The notes: a model not told the origin generated them from the letters alone. DNA of 64,000 nt from Macrotis lagotis (GCF_037893015.1 NC_133659.1:18679246-18743245), one strand, 5' to 3'. Counted from the first letter of the stretch, positions 11,729-23,814 are shown. Program-made: numbers and translations.

Positions 11729-12116
11729 TGATCAACCTTGATGGATTTGCTCATCCCTTCAGTGCAAAAACCAGGAACAATTTTGGGCTATCTGTAATGG
11801 AGAATACCATCCTGTATCCAGAGAAAGAATTATGGATTTTGAACAAAGACCAAAGACTATTACCTTCAAATTAGAAAAAAACTGTTATATTATTATGTAA
11901 TATTACTATCTCATTCTTTATTTTTCTTCCTTAAGGATATGATCTCTCTGTCATTACATTCAACTGAGATAAATGTATAACATGGAACCAATGTAAAGAC
12001 TAACAGAATGCCATCTGTCAGAGTTGGGGGGAGGGAAACAAGAATGGGGGGAATTATAAAACTCAAAATAAATACAATCTTTCTTTAAAAAAAAGATAAA
12101 AAATGTTCTTTACTGA

Positions 12117-12367
12117 TTTATAAGACTTTAAATTTCAAAGGATATGTAGGTGGAATAAATTTCAAGGTGGAATTTTTACCATAACTCCACCATTGTTCTA
12201 CTCAGGTAATACTAGGTAGAGAATAATTCATGTTGCCTAGTTTGCCTGGAGGTAGTGGTAGTCTAAGTAGAGTTTAATCTCTTTGTCCAAGAATGATGTA
12301 ATCAAAACTAAATCCCACAATCCCTCATTAGGGAAAATCTACCTCTCACTATAATATTCATTCTTTT
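12117..12367. other. Locally duplicated non-coding segment, left copy
   Basis: No gene. About 12177-12365 matches 16919-17100 in order (for example 'accattgttctactcaggta' against 'accattgttttacttaggta', and 'tctctttgtccaaga' in both). After the SINE the match continues at about 12515-12720. The two copies lie 4.7 kb apart, with the HAL1-like element between them. Confidence 0.6.
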
Positions 12368-12514
12368 TTAAAGGGTTTTTTTTTTTGCAAGGCAAATTGA
12401 GTTAAGTGTCTTGCCCAAGGCTATGTAATTATTAAGTGTTTGAGGCCAGTTTTGAACTCAGATACTCCGGCCTCCAGGGCTTGTGTTCTATCCATCACAC
12501 CACCTAGCCACCTC
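12368..12514 (-). mobile_element. Marsupial SINE, minus strand
   Basis: Reverse-oriented copy from a T-run to the head at 'caccacctagccacc'. It is flanked by tataatattcatt repeats (12350-12362 and 12515-12527), a clear target-site duplication. The right copy of the local duplication (near 17093) has a single uninterrupted 'ataatattcatttt', which is the empty site. Confidence 0.88.
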
Positions 12515-13418
12515 TATAATATTCATTTTTTAATTAATCATTAACCTATCAGAGTTGATTTTGGCTTATTGGGAACATCCACTTTCCAAAAGTATTTTAA
12601 CTTTCAGTGGACCCACGGAGTCCATCTTTTATTTATAAGAGAAAGGTTCTGACCCCAATTTATTAATTATTTTCCAGTCATAATTAATAAATTTGTTGTT
12701 ATGGCAATTACAGAAGAGATCAGATTCTTAACAAAAATCTCTTCTATAACTTTTTTGGGTCCAAAGTAGAATTTTTCCACAAGGGAAAAGTTTTTATTAG
12801 ACTCTGCCTTTCATATGACTCTCTTCCTATTATCAGCAATTAGATCTTCTCTGGGTAACTTTATGTCTTTTTTTAAAGTTAATTCTGTTTATGATGCAGC
12901 TCCCTGAATTTTCAGTCTCAACAGCAGAGGAATTATTATGAGAAGATTTATTTATGAGATCTTTCTTTCGATACAGATAGCATCTTTATTTTGTTTTGTT
13001 CTTTTGTTTTTGTTTTTATTTGTTCCCCCAGTTACATGAGAAAATTTCATCCTTCATTTTTAAAACCTTGAGCCCCAAATTCTTTCCCTTCCTCCTACCC
13101 CAATGCCCCTCATTGAGAAAGCAAGTAATTGATATAGATTTTTTAAAGAAGCTATTTGCTATAGATTAGAAATGTAGTCATGGAAAATGTTACCACAATA
13201 GCCATGATGTAAAAGTAAACATAATCCCCCAAAGAAAAGAGAAATTCCAATAAAAATACAGTAAAAAGAAGTATGCATCAATTTGTATTCAGACACCATC
13301 AATTCTGTCTTTGAGATAGTGTTCTCTATCATAAGTCCTTCAGAGTTATCTTGTCTTCAGAGAAAAGGCAAATCATTCACTGTTGATCATCCTATAACAT
13401 TGTTTATTTATAATTTAT

Positions 13419-13475
13419 TATATTTATCTATAATAAATTTATATATAATAAATTTATATATAATAAATTTATAAT
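13419..13475. repeat. AT-rich 17-base minisatellite
   Basis: A unit of the form ataataaatttatatat is repeated about three times. It probably arose by slippage inside the L1 3' UTR. Confidence 0.7.
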
Positions 13476-14299
13476 TCATTATAATGTTAATTTTTTTAAC
13501 TTAGAGCTTCAGCCATTCCTTATCTGATGGTCATCCCATCAATCTCCTGTTTCTTGCCAACAGAAAAGAACTACTATACATAACCTTTTATATAGATATA
13601 TTTTTCCTACCTGCTGTTCATCTCTTTTAGAATATAGACCTAGTAGTGGCAACTTCTAGGTCAAAGGAGAGGCGTGGTTTTATAGCCCTTTGGGCATAGT
13701 TCCAAATTGCTCAATAGAATTGTTGAATCACTTCACAACTCCTACACTGGCATTTAATCTCATTTTTCTTCATCCCCTCCAATATTTCTCACCTTCTCTT
13801 TCTGTCCTATTAATGAATTGTATAGGTACAATGTTGTATCTCAAAATCATTTCAAACTGCATTTCTCCTATCAATAATGAGTTAGGACATTTTGAAAAAA
13901 GATTTAAATAGATAGTTTTGATAACCTCATCTGAAAACTATTCATACCTTTTGATTGTTTATCATTTGGGGAATGGCTTTCATTTTTTTTATAAATTTGA
14001 CTCAGTTGTCTATGTTTAAGAAATTAATTCTTTATCAGAGCAACTTGTTTCAGTGTTTTTCCTATACTTACTATTGCTATTTCCTTCCATCGTATTCTCC
14101 CAACTTTATTCATTCTTTCTCTCTTTTGACCCTGTCCTTCCTCAAAAGTGTTCTGTATCTGACTATCACCTCCCACAATCATCCATAACTTCTGTCACCT
14201 TTTTCCCCTTTCTCCAATTACTTTTCATCCTACTTTCCTCTAGGACAAAATATATTTCAATACCTATTTTAATGTGCATGTTATTCCCACTCCTGCCTC

Positions 14300-14364
14300 C
14301 AGGGCTGGTGTTCTATCCATCGCACCACCTAGCCACCCCTATAATATTCATTTTTTAATTAATC
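14300..14364. repeat. Copy of a SINE end plus its flanking host DNA
   Basis: The segment matches 12474-12538, including both the terminal about 40 bases of the reversed SINE and the adjacent tataatattcatttttta flank with 'attaatc'. Because it includes host flank it is not an independent SINE insertion but a short copied patch. Confidence 0.7.
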
Positions 14365-16309
14365 TAAGTTAACTTGGAAGATAAGTTATCTTAACTTAAT
14401 TAATTGATGAAAGTAAGGCTCATTCACCCCCCTCCCCCTTCCATTCCACTGCAAAAACTTTTTCTTGCCTTTTTTATGTAAAGTAATGTCCTATTTTACC
14501 TTCCCCTCTCTCTTTCTCCCAATACATTTGTCTCTAATTCCTTGATGTTTTTAATATATTATCCCTTCAAATTCAATTCCCACTGTGCCTTGTCTGTATA
14601 TGCTCCTTTTAACTGTGCTAATATATGAGAAATTTCATATGAATTATGAGCATCATCTTCCAGTGCAGGAATATAAGCCGTTTAACATCATTAAGTCACT
14701 TATGATTTACCTTTCCTGTTTACCTTTTTATGCTTCACTTGGGTCATATATTTCATGACCAAATTTTTGGTTTAGCTTTGATCATTTCATTAGGAAACTT
14801 TGAAAGTTCCCTATTCCATTTAATGTCCATCTTTCACCTGAAAGAATATGTTCTATTTTCCTGTGTGGTTGATTTTTGGTTGTAATACAAACTATTTTGA
14901 CTCTTGGAATATTATACTCTACGTCCTATGATCCCTTAATGTAGAAGTTGTTTTCCTGACCATGGCTCTGTGGTATTTGAATTTTTTTCTTTCTGGCTGT
15001 TTGCCATATTTTCTCCTTTACTTGGGAGTTCTGAAATTTTTCACATTCCTGGCTGTATTCATTTCAGGATCTCTTTCAACAAGTGATTGGTGGATTCTTC
15101 CATTTCTATTTTACAATCTCCTTGAATATAGGCATTTTCCTTGATAATTTCTTTAAAAAATGATATCTGGGCTCTTTTAATGATTCTGGCTCTCAGGTAG
15201 TTCAATCATTTTAAAATTATTCCTCCTAGATCTGAGTTGTTTTTTCCAAAGATGTATTTCATGTCTTCTAATATTTCATTCCTTTAGTTTTGTTTTATTG
15301 CTTCTTGAATTCTCACAAAATCATCAACTTCCCTTTCCTTGATTCTGTATTTTAAGGAATTGTTTTCATCAGTAAGCTTTTAAATCTCCTTTTCTGTTTG
15401 GTCAATTTTTCTTTTTAAGGCATTCTTATCCTTACTGGCTTTTGGACCTCGTTTCTTCATTTGGCCCAGTCTTGTTTTCAAGATGCTATTTTATTATTTT
15501 TTTTTCATCACCTTCAACAAATTGCAGACTTAGTTTTCATGATTTTCCCAAATTTCTCTCCCCAATTTTTCCTCTATTTCCCTTTCTTGATTTGCAAAAT
15601 CCTTTTTGAGTTCTTCCATGGCTTGAGAGAACAACACTTATTTCTGCCCTGTAACTATGAGGAGAGTCTCTGCTTGTCTATAGCAATAAACTCTGTTGTG
15701 CTACTGCTTCTTCTTCTATATTGTGACCCAGATCTGATTATGGACAAAGCAACAAAGTCCTGCCCCAGTGACGGCAAAGATACCCTGTAATCTCCTTCTG
15801 ACCCCATTGCCATCCATGGACTGAGAACACTGGAAGTAGCTGCTGCTGTTGATTCATGGCTCCTGAGACCTGCCCCTGATCTTCTAGGGCCAGATCTGTC
15901 CTGTTGAGAGCTATACTTGACTATACTCCACTCTCATCTGGTGCAGCAGACACTTCCTACTGACCTTCCAACTTGACCTTGGCAATCCCTGGACTGAGAG
16001 ATTTAGAAAGCACCACCACTGCCACAGATACAGTCACCCTTTGGTCTTTTCCTAGATGGTTAGGGTTGGTCCACTCTACCATGACCCAGATTGCACTACT
16101 AGTCCTTTTCAATGTTGGTATAACAGATCCTTCTTACCCATCCTCCAAGTTAACTTAGGCTGGAAAATTGTTTCATGTAGTCTTTTTGTGGAATCTGTCA
16201 CACTAAATTTTATTTAGAGTCAGTATTTAAAAATATTTGGAGTGACTTGCAGGAAAATTTGGATGAGTCCCTGCCTTTTCTCCATCATCTTGACTCTAGA
16301 ATTTTGAAT

Positions 16310-17410
16310 CAAGACCAAACTTTATAGAGATCTTTTTTAAAAAGACAACTCTTATAGAGTCAGATGGAAACTGCTTTGAGACATCACCCAGACCAAAGAG
16401 CTGCAGCAGGAGATGTTTTCAGAGAATCAGGGAGCAATATGAGAAGAGATATCTGAGCCTTATGATATGATAGACCTGTGCAATGTACAATCATATTTTT
16501 TGACTATTTTCCCCTATGTATCTTTTATCAGTAAGGCCTGATCACTAAAAAGGGGCTGTCCTCAATGTATTATCTCTCAATCTCTCTCTCTTTTTCCCCA
16601 TAATAGTATTTCTCCTCATAAGTCCCATTGGTTAAAACAAAAACAAACAAAAAAGAATTGGATTAAATGTTTGCTATATCAGTGATTCAATGAAGAGTTT
16701 GAGTCTGCTTGTATGGGAATGAAAGAAAAAAATTACTAATTACTAATTAATAAGATGGAAAAACCAGGGATTCCTCCCCCTCCCATTTCCTTAAATCAAG
16801 ACATTCACTGAAGAAAAGGCTGATGATGAGATTGGATTCAATCTTGGGCAGGACCCTACCTAACTGGGAAAGCTTAATTCTGATTAAAAGGCAAAGGCCA
16901 CATTATCTGTGACCTCTTACCATAACCACACCATTGTTTTACTTAGGTAATACTGAGTAGAGAATAGATCAATTTGTCTAGATTGTCTAAGATAGGAGTG
17001 GTCTGGGTAGAGATGAGTCTCTTTGTCCAAGAGTCATAAAATAAAAATCACTTTACATGGTCTCTTATTTGAATAAGCCCATCTCTCATTATAATATTCA
17101 TTTTCTCATTAATTATTAACCAATACAGTTGATTTGTTCTTGTTGGAAACATGCACTCTTCCAAGGATATTTAAATGTCCAGCACTCCCCAAGGTTCAGT
17201 TCTGATTCATGTGAGAGAAAACCAATCTACTTTTTCTTTGCTAGATATATTAATAGATTATTAATTAGCCAGACATCATGTCTCTCAGACTATTCATTTG
17301 TCATAAGATGATTAAATCTTTGTCCACAAAAGGAACATTGGGACTATTCCATAGTTTGGAGGAAGAGAAGATACTGGTCTTCATTTCTGAAATATTTTAG
17401 TTGCATGAAA

Positions 17411-17413
<3 letters not shown>
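16310..17413. other. Non-coding; right copy of the local duplication
   Basis: No gene. About 16919-17300 corresponds to 12177-12700 without the SINE. The rest (16310-16880) shows no feature I can name. Confidence 0.5.

Positions 17414-17489
<76 letters not shown>
17414..17489. repeat. (TA)n followed by (GA)n microsatellite
   Basis: A TA tract of about 43 bases passes directly into a GA tract of about 33 bases. Confidence 0.95.
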
Positions 17490-17491
<2 letters not shown>

Positions 17492-17557
17492 ATCTGCAGA
17501 GATAAGAAAAATAAGTCTATGGGAAGTGATTCATTTGTCTGTAGTAAGTGTGGAAAG

Positions 17558-17660
17558 GTGACAACTAGGTGGTGCAGTGGATAGAGCACTGGTCCTGGAG
17601 TCAGAAGGACCTGAGTTCAAATCTATCCTTAGATATTTAATGATTATCTGGCTGTATGAC
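17558..17660 (+). mobile_element. 3'-truncated marsupial SINE
   Basis: The head 'aactaggtggtgcagtggat' and box-B-like 'gttcaaatct' are clear. The copy fades after 'ggctgtatgac' and lacks the usual core and A-tail. Confidence 0.75.
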
Positions 17661-17712
17661 AACTGGAGAGACCAGCTTAGATCCTTGGGTAATAGCCTGG
17701 AGATTAAGTATA

Positions 17713-17945
17713 CTTTACTCCTCTCCAGTTAGATAGTGCCAGAATTCACAAACCTTGAAGTCAGATAGACCTGACTGAATTCAAATCTGGCCTCAAAAGT
17801 CTGCTAGATGTATGATTGTGGACAGATCACTTAACCTCTACTTTCCCTGATTTCCCCTGATGTAAAATAAGTATAATTATAGCATCTACCCCTTAAGATT
17901 ATTATGAGGATCAAATGAAATAATATGTAAAATGCTTAATAATGG
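17713..17945 (+). repeat. MIR-type SINE, near complete
   Basis: It has 'attcaaatctggcctc', a degraded 'gacagatcacttaacctct' core, then 'gatgtaaaataagtataat' and 'aggatcaaatgaaataat'. This is the MIR order through the 3' part. Such copies predate the marsupial-specific SINEs. Confidence 0.75.
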
Positions 17946-18329
17946 GCAGAGACAAGGCACTGGAAATAAAAAGGATTTTGGTAGAAGATGGGATTTTAAG
18001 AAAGACTTGAACAAGGAAAGTCGGGAGGTCAGTAATCAGAGTAGAGGGAAAGTGTTTCAGGCATAGATTATAGCCTGGAGCAAAAGCCTGGAGTCCACCA
18101 AGGAGTGTCTTTTTTTTTTTCACAGAACAACCAGGGAACCAGTCCTACTAGATCAAAAAGTTCTTGGGCAGGGAATAACATACAAGAAAACTGGAAAGGT
18201 ATTTTGCTTTCCAGTGACTGAGGCTATGAAGGATTTTGAAAGACAAGGAGGATTTTGTATTTAATTGTGGATCTAATAGGGAGCTAGTGAAGTTAACTGA
18301 GTAGGGGGTCATATGGTCAGACCTGCACT

Positions 18330-18900
18330 TTAATAAGATAATAGTACTTCATCTTTATAGAGTAATTACAATGTTCTAACAATATGTTAGGAACTTTACT
18401 GTTATCTCATTTTATCTTTACCATTACCATGAGATGTTGGCACTGTTTTTATCACCATTTTACAGATGAGGAGATGGAGGCAAATAGACAAATAGGCAAA
18501 TATTAAGAACAGAGATCATATAGTTGGCATCTGAGTCAGATATGAACTTCAACCATCCTGACTTCAAGACTAGGGTTTTTATCATCTAGAGTTTTGCATC
18601 TATTGCACCACCTGTTGCCCCATATAACACCTGAGGAGAGAATGAACTACAGTGGGGAAAGACTACAGTTCACATTTATGTAATATTCTTAAGGTATGCA
18701 AAGTTCTTTGCAAATGATATAATCTGATCTTCATAACAACCTTGGGAGATAGGTGGTATTATTATCTCCCTTTTATAGATGAGGAAACTGAGGCAGACAA
18801 ATGAGTGATTTTTCCAGGGACTGTATCTGACTGAGGAAGGATTGAAACCCAGTTTATCTTTATTTCATTTCTAGCAATTAATCTACTGTGCCCTCTCATC
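18330..18900 (+). repeat. Two CORE-SINE/MIR-like relics
   Basis: About 18330-18600 and 18660-18900 share the pattern of an 'ttacagatgaggagatggag' or 'tagatgaggaaactgaggca' centre followed by decayed SINE sequence. No gene lies in 17950-19300. Confidence 0.6.
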
Positions 18901-19079
18901 ATTGACCAACTGGAAAGTTATTGAAGTAGCTTCACCCAACAATGTGAATTGATATTTGCTTGTGCCTGAGCCTGTGCCTTCCTTGTCAGAAAAGGGGAAA
19001 GGGTATACAGAGATGTGATGAAGGTAGAGAACCTAAATGATGGCATCATTTGTAGTAATGGGAAAATTAAAGAAGAGAA

Positions 19080-19320
19080 TGTTTTTTTTTTGGGGGGGGG
19101 AAGATAATGGGTGCCATATTGGATGGGTTGAATCTAAGATATCTAAGTGTTGATCAGTTTTTAAATCTCCATCAGGTATTTGGAGATATGCCTCTAGCAG
19201 CCAAAAGATAGGTAGGTAGGGGAATTAGATTTGAAAATCTTCAGCTTAGAGGTGAGCAATGAAATCATGGTAGCAGGTTGAGATCACCAAGTTAAATAGT
19301 GTAGCTAGAAAAGAGAAGAA
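19080..19320. other. Duplicated upstream block shared with the second unit
   Basis: About 19100-19215 matches 54460-54550 (both contain 'aagataatg' and then 'tatttggagata' or 'catttggagata'), and 19240-19320 matches 54890-54950 ('aaatagtgtagctagaaaag' against 'aaatagtgtaattaaaaaag'). Confidence 0.65.
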
Positions 19321-19484
19321 GAGGTGGCTAGGTGGCACAGTGGATAGAGCACCGGCCCTGGAGTCAGGAGTACCTGAGTTCAAATTTGGCCTCAGACACT
19401 TAATAATTACCTAGCTGTGTGGCCTTGGGCAAGCCACTGGACCCCATTGCCTAGTAAAAACTTTTAAAAAAGAGAGAGAGAGAG
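19321..19484 (+). mobile_element. Marsupial SINE present only in the first unit
   Basis: Complete copy close to the family consensus, ending in a GA-rich tail. The matching place in the second unit (about 54950) reads straight through, so this insertion followed the duplication. Confidence 0.9.
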
Positions 19485-20364
19485 AGAAGATTCGAAACAG
19501 GAGTGGTTGTCCTTGGGCAAGTCACTTAAACTGACAGTCAGTCTCTGTTCTCTATAGTGATAATCTGCAGTTCAGTTCCAAATTTACTTTTATATAGAGA
19601 GAATTTTTTAGAACAACGAAATCACAGGTCTAGCCCCAAAATTGTACAAATATAAATATATATGTATACATGTAAATATATATATATGTGTATATATGTA
19701 TATATATAAAACCCTGGCCTTGTTCATGTAAATTAGTGAGAGGCTGTGGAAAACCAAATCCTGGTTTGAGACAAGATAATAATAGTGATTGTTGTGGATG
19801 CTGAAAGAAAGAGGACAGTAACAGTCATTTGAATGCATTTGGTACCTGGGGGTTGGGAAGGGTGGGGCAGGACCTTGATCCCTAGAGTGAACTTTGAGAT
19901 AGGACATATGGAGAGGGTATATAATTAGGAAAAGTCAAACATGGAGTTCCCCGGGAGATTGATTGTGTGTTTACTGGGTCTTAGTGCCCCCTTCTCGCAC
20001 GCCTCCAAAATTTGAGAGCAATGATGAAAGAGTCCTGATGCATGAGATAATAGTAATAATCAGAGTCTGCATTTAAATAGGAAAATCTAAGCGTGGGACC
20101 ACAAGAGATCCTGAAAAGATGGAGATCAGGAGCAGACATGTACCAACACACTATACATATTTAGGCAAATGCAGCTAGCTGGGCATAAGATTGGGTGTGC
20201 AATTCATTTTTCTTGTGTTCTTCTTACTGTAGACAATCTTCCAGGGTTTAGCAACAAAGGACAGAAAAGAAATGGGACAATAGTTCATGAGGTAGAATGA
20301 TCGTAAGATTGTTTGAGGATTGAGGATAAATGGCAATCTTGTAGGCAATAAGAGAGAGCAAGGA

Positions 20365-20425
<61 letters not shown>

Positions 20426-20913
20426 AAAATAATAAGAGAGTATAGACAATCTTCTGAAATAAATAAGATGGATTGGGAACAATTGAAGTGGGGGGGGCAA
20501 CCTTGGTAAAAGTTAGGTCACTTCATATGAGATTAGTTTTATCTTCTTTAAAATGGGAATACTTTAAAATGATAACTTATACCATAGATTATCACAAGGA
20601 TAAAGTAAAAAAAATGTTAAGCACATGTATACTTTAAAAACACCATATAAATATGAGCCATTGCTAAATGCTTGCAGATTGATTAATTGACAGACAGATT
20701 GATGAAGTCCAAAGAGGGAAAGGATAACAGTATGCTCAACTTCTATAGAAAGCTTTTCCCAATCCCCAATTTCCTAATTCTGTTATCTCCCCTCTGTTAA
20801 TGATGTCCTATTTATTCTATTGATAGCTAGCTATACATAAAGACATGTATATGTGTGTGTATACACCTACATATATACATATATACATATATATATACAT
20901 ATATATGTATATA

Positions 20914-20947
<34 letters not shown>

Positions 20948-21643
20948 GCTTGTTTCCTTTCCTATTCGACTGTAAATTGCCTGGGAGTTGTTTCAGTCTT
21001 TTGTCTCTTTTTATGTGCCTACTAATTAGTACAGTAACTGGCTCTTTTTGAACATGATAAGTATTTATATTAAATGATGGAAGACTCCCCACTGAAACAT
21101 ACATGTCCAACAAAATACTGTCTTTACTTGAAGAGCTCAGTAAATGGAAGTCATCACTCTTAGAAGTGTTATAAATGGCCCATAATAATGAAAGTTTAAC
21201 CTAGAGTAGTTGAATAACTTTCATTAATTAACATCCGTGCTGGAATGGGCAATTCCCCTAGTGAGAAAAGCCCTGAATTGGAAGAATGTCCATTCTTATA
21301 TACAATTTAAAAGGCTTTCTCTTCCTCTCCAAGTCAGTAATTGGGAACAGGGACACAATCTGATCACCACACCCTCAAAGAACAGCCAAGCAGTGTTGAG
21401 AAAGACTATGGCCCTGAGAGGGAGTCCAACCCAGGTTCTTGCCTCTCATCTTCCAGAAGGCAAAAGGTGAACTCCTGTCCCTTATACTGGACCAGGAATT
21501 AGGTAGAGGGTTAAGCCTAAGGAGATCAGGATACAAATTTTATAGTAAACAAGGAATCAATGATAATGGGATCTCCACCTAATTTGAACAGCCTTTAAGA
21601 TTTCACATTGTTTCTGTTACATTCATAGTTCTCTATATCTTTT
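19485..21643. other. Duplicated CYP2J upstream region, non-coding
   Basis: No gene. Blocks match the second unit in order: 19920-20200 with 55640-55900; 20320-20530 with 57830-57990; 20670-20730 with 58120-58165; 20950-21020 with 59445-59520. Microsatellites: a TA/TG-rich tract at 19640-19710, (GA)n at 20369-20421 and (TA)n at 20863-20946. Confidence 0.65.
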
Positions 21644-21798
21644 CTTTTTTTTTTTTAGGATTTTGCAAGGCAAATGGGGTTAAGTGGCTTGCCCAAGGCC
21701 ACACAGCTAGGTAATTATTAAGTGTCTGAGACTGGATTTGAACCCAGGTACTCCTGACTCCAAGGCCAGTACTTCATCCACTACGCCACCTAGCCGCC
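21644..21798 (-). mobile_element. Marsupial SINE, minus strand
   Basis: Complete reversed copy with a perfect 13-bp target-site duplication, ctctatatctttt, at 21631-21643 and 21799-21811. The exact duplication suggests a fairly recent insertion. Confidence 0.93.
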
Positions 21799-21811
21799 CT
21801 CTATATCTTTT

Positions 21812-23410
21812 CCATGGTAGTCAATTTACATCTCAAAAGCACTTGGTAGTGATTTGCATCTTCACCCCATTTCTACATTCATAATTCTCCTCATCTTTCT
21901 CCTGCATCTAGATGACTTGAATTCAGATCTTGCTCCAGACACTTACTAGCTATATGTTATAAATGGCTTGTGAATAAATAGTCTAGTGATTAAAATGGTC
22001 TTTGAATGAAGACATCTTAGCAAAAATGGAGCATCTTTGGAAAGAGGAGCACAGAAATCCAGAAATGCTAGGTCTTATATGCACGTTGAAAGACTTTGTT
22101 CTTCCTCCTTCATGCCAATCACTGACTGGAGGCACAATCCAAATGCTGCTACATTTGCCATATGTTTTCCCCATCCTGATCATTTTACTAATGAGCAAGA
22201 ACAGTTACCTCCTTGAGCAGGGGCAAAGGACAATAGCAAAGCCTCTCAACCCTCCAAAGTTATCTCACCTTTTCCCTTTGTCTAACTCTCTCTTTCCTGT
22301 AAAAAGGGTTGGCATCTCTTGGGTTGCCACAAAGACCCGTCACCCTGGCTTTCGCAAAGTATTATCCTCACAGATTATATCCTTTCTCACTCTTATAAAA
22401 GCAAAACACTTGATTCTTTCCCATCAGCAAGTCTCCGAAGCTCTCTCAGTCTGTTTTTCCACCTGTAAAATGGACATAATAATCACATTGACTTTTCAAG
22501 AATTTTGTAAAGAGCAAATGAAATAAACATATAAGCCTTCCATGTAGAATGTTAGGATAGAGGTGATTGATGAAGGTCTCCACTTTCAAGTCCCATTTCC
22601 TCTCTGCTTCAGTTTTGAAAAATGATGCCATCTGAGATCTCTCCAGCTCCATATCAGTGACCTTGTTGTTCTAGACAAATTCCAGATAAAACATTCTGCG
22701 ATTCCTAAATAAACTGTGGGTCATCAATTGACCTTTTGCCCAAAAGGCTATCTCCCTACACCTAGCCCCTTCTTACACAATGTCTTAGGACAGGAGACAC
22801 AATCTTTCATTCCATTGTGAGAGAGCATAGCTTTGGGGTAGAAAGGCACCTCAGAGGTCATCTAGTACAGGCCTGTCAACTTGCAGATTTATTTCAATCT
22901 CTTTATTCCAAATTTATTTTAATCTTATTCTAATTATTCCAATAAAGTTGACATCATTTACTCGCATTGAAGTTCACATACTCAGTAAAATCTCTCCACA
23001 CATCCCTTAGGGACTGCCGGATCCCAGCTCAAAGGTCTTCTACATTAGTTCTTCAGCCTATTTGAAGGTATCTTGTAATGGGGAGAAGAGGGCTGACTTA
23101 AGTCAGTTTAGCTGGATTCAATGAAGGCTCAGAACTTTACAAACAGGTGGGGGACACTATCACATTTATGGCCTCCCTGGATCTCAACTTGCTGCTTGAC
23201 TAAGCAAGGGGACATCCTTCAGGGTCCCTTCTGGTCTCAAATCTCTAACCCTGTGATTTGGGCCCCATTGTGTGGGGCTGTCTGTGGGTGGAGCTTCCCA
23301 GGCTACCCTGGCCAAGTTCTCTCTCTGGTTCTTAGAAGACAATCTGAGCCTTCTTTTCTGGGTAGGTGTGTTTTCTCCCAGGAGGGAGGCCCTGGCAGAA
23401 GGCAGAAGGC
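21812..23410. other. CYP2J 5' flank, non-coding
   Basis: From about 22900 the sequence matches the second gene's flank at 61660 onward, for example 'taattattccaataaagttg' against 'taattattctaataaagttt'. Open frames here are shadows. About 22820-22890 resembles a dispersed ancient repeat ('cacctcagaggtcatctagt'). Confidence 0.6.
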
Positions 23411-23450
23411 TGACTCACGGAGGCAGGGCTCACCGTGGCTGGCCTATAAA
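23411..23450 (+). promoter_or_regulatory. CYP2J core promoter: AP-1-like site and TATA box
   Basis: TATAAA lies at 23445-23450 in 'ggcctataaaggcagcccag', predicting transcription start near 23475 and a 5' UTR of about 125 bases. A perfect AP-1 consensus, TGACTCA, lies at 23411-23417, 28 bp before the TATA box. AP-1 regulation of human CYP2J2 is established; whether this site works is inference. The second gene keeps the TATA box at the same distance but has TGGGTCA at the aligned place. Confidence 0.7.
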
Positions 23451-23601
23451 GGCAGCCCAGGCAACAACTCCAAGGAGACAAACACAGCTTGGGCTTTTTT
23501 TCTTTTGTGAACTCTGCTCCTGTTGGCTCCAGCTGTTGTTGCAGGAAGAAGAGGGAGGAGGAGCTGAGCTCTTGTAGCCTTGACACCAGAGCTGGGGAAG
23601 G

Positions 23602-23814
23602 ATGCAGCTCTCTCTGGGAAATATGCTCCCTTCCCTTTGGAAAGGAGCCCCCCTGCACACTCTCCTCTTCCTCTTGGTCATGCTCCTGATCCTAGCACAG
23701 TATCTGCAGAAGAGGAGACAGCATAGAAACTATCCCCCTGGCCCTCCTGGCCTGCCAATATTTGGCAACTTCTTCCAGATAGACTATAAAAATCCCCTAA
23801 TCACCAACCAAAAG
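23602..23814 (+). CDS. CYP2J: CYP2J exon 1
   Basis: Encodes residues 1-71: a short polar start, the leucine-rich anchor that holds the enzyme in the ER membrane, basic KRRQHR, and the proline hinge. The start is the first ATG after the TATA box and aligns with the second gene's ATG. A second ATG (Met8) is in frame. The donor is AAG|GTAAGG, phase 0. Confidence 0.95.

Larger units (their letters stand above)
5610..12105 (+). mobile_element. Full-length L1 retrotransposon, inactivated
   Basis: About 6.5 kb flanked by an 11-bp direct repeat, ttctttactga, at 5599-5609 and 12106-12116, with a looser A-rich extension on the left. The order is 5' UTR ('ttctagccaagacggcacta'), ORF1 remnants (6235-7130), a purine-rich spacer (7500-7900), ORF2 remnants (7924-11728), a G-rich 3' UTR and an A-rich tail. 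Stops, frameshifts and a SINE at 6508-6660 disable it. It sits inside the duplicated block and is absent from the second unit, so it inserted after the duplication or was lost from the other copy. Confidence 0.9.
12970..16310 (-). mobile_element. Internally deleted L1 (HAL1-like), minus strand
   Basis: Read on the minus strand, a 5' end near 16305 ('gtcaagatgatggagaaaag') leads into ORF1-like sequence (15700-14700) and the purine-rich ORF1-ORF2 spacer (14600-14050). It then jumps to the ORF2 3' end (about 14050-13480) and a 3' UTR (to about 13000). Most of ORF2 is missing, the layout called HAL1 in mammals. The predicted reading frames along it are fragments. A SINE 3'-end fragment at 14300-14338 interrupts it. 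Borders are approximate. Confidence 0.65.

Noticed and set aside
17558-17660. tRNA gene from the tRNA-like SINE heads
   Set aside because: The heads have box-like motifs but no cloverleaf; they belong to dispersed SINEs.
23121-23689. Several overlapping reading frames on both strands around the CYP2J promoter
   Set aside because: They overlap the TATA box and 5' UTR, are not conserved as frames in the homologous promoter of the second gene, and resemble no protein family.
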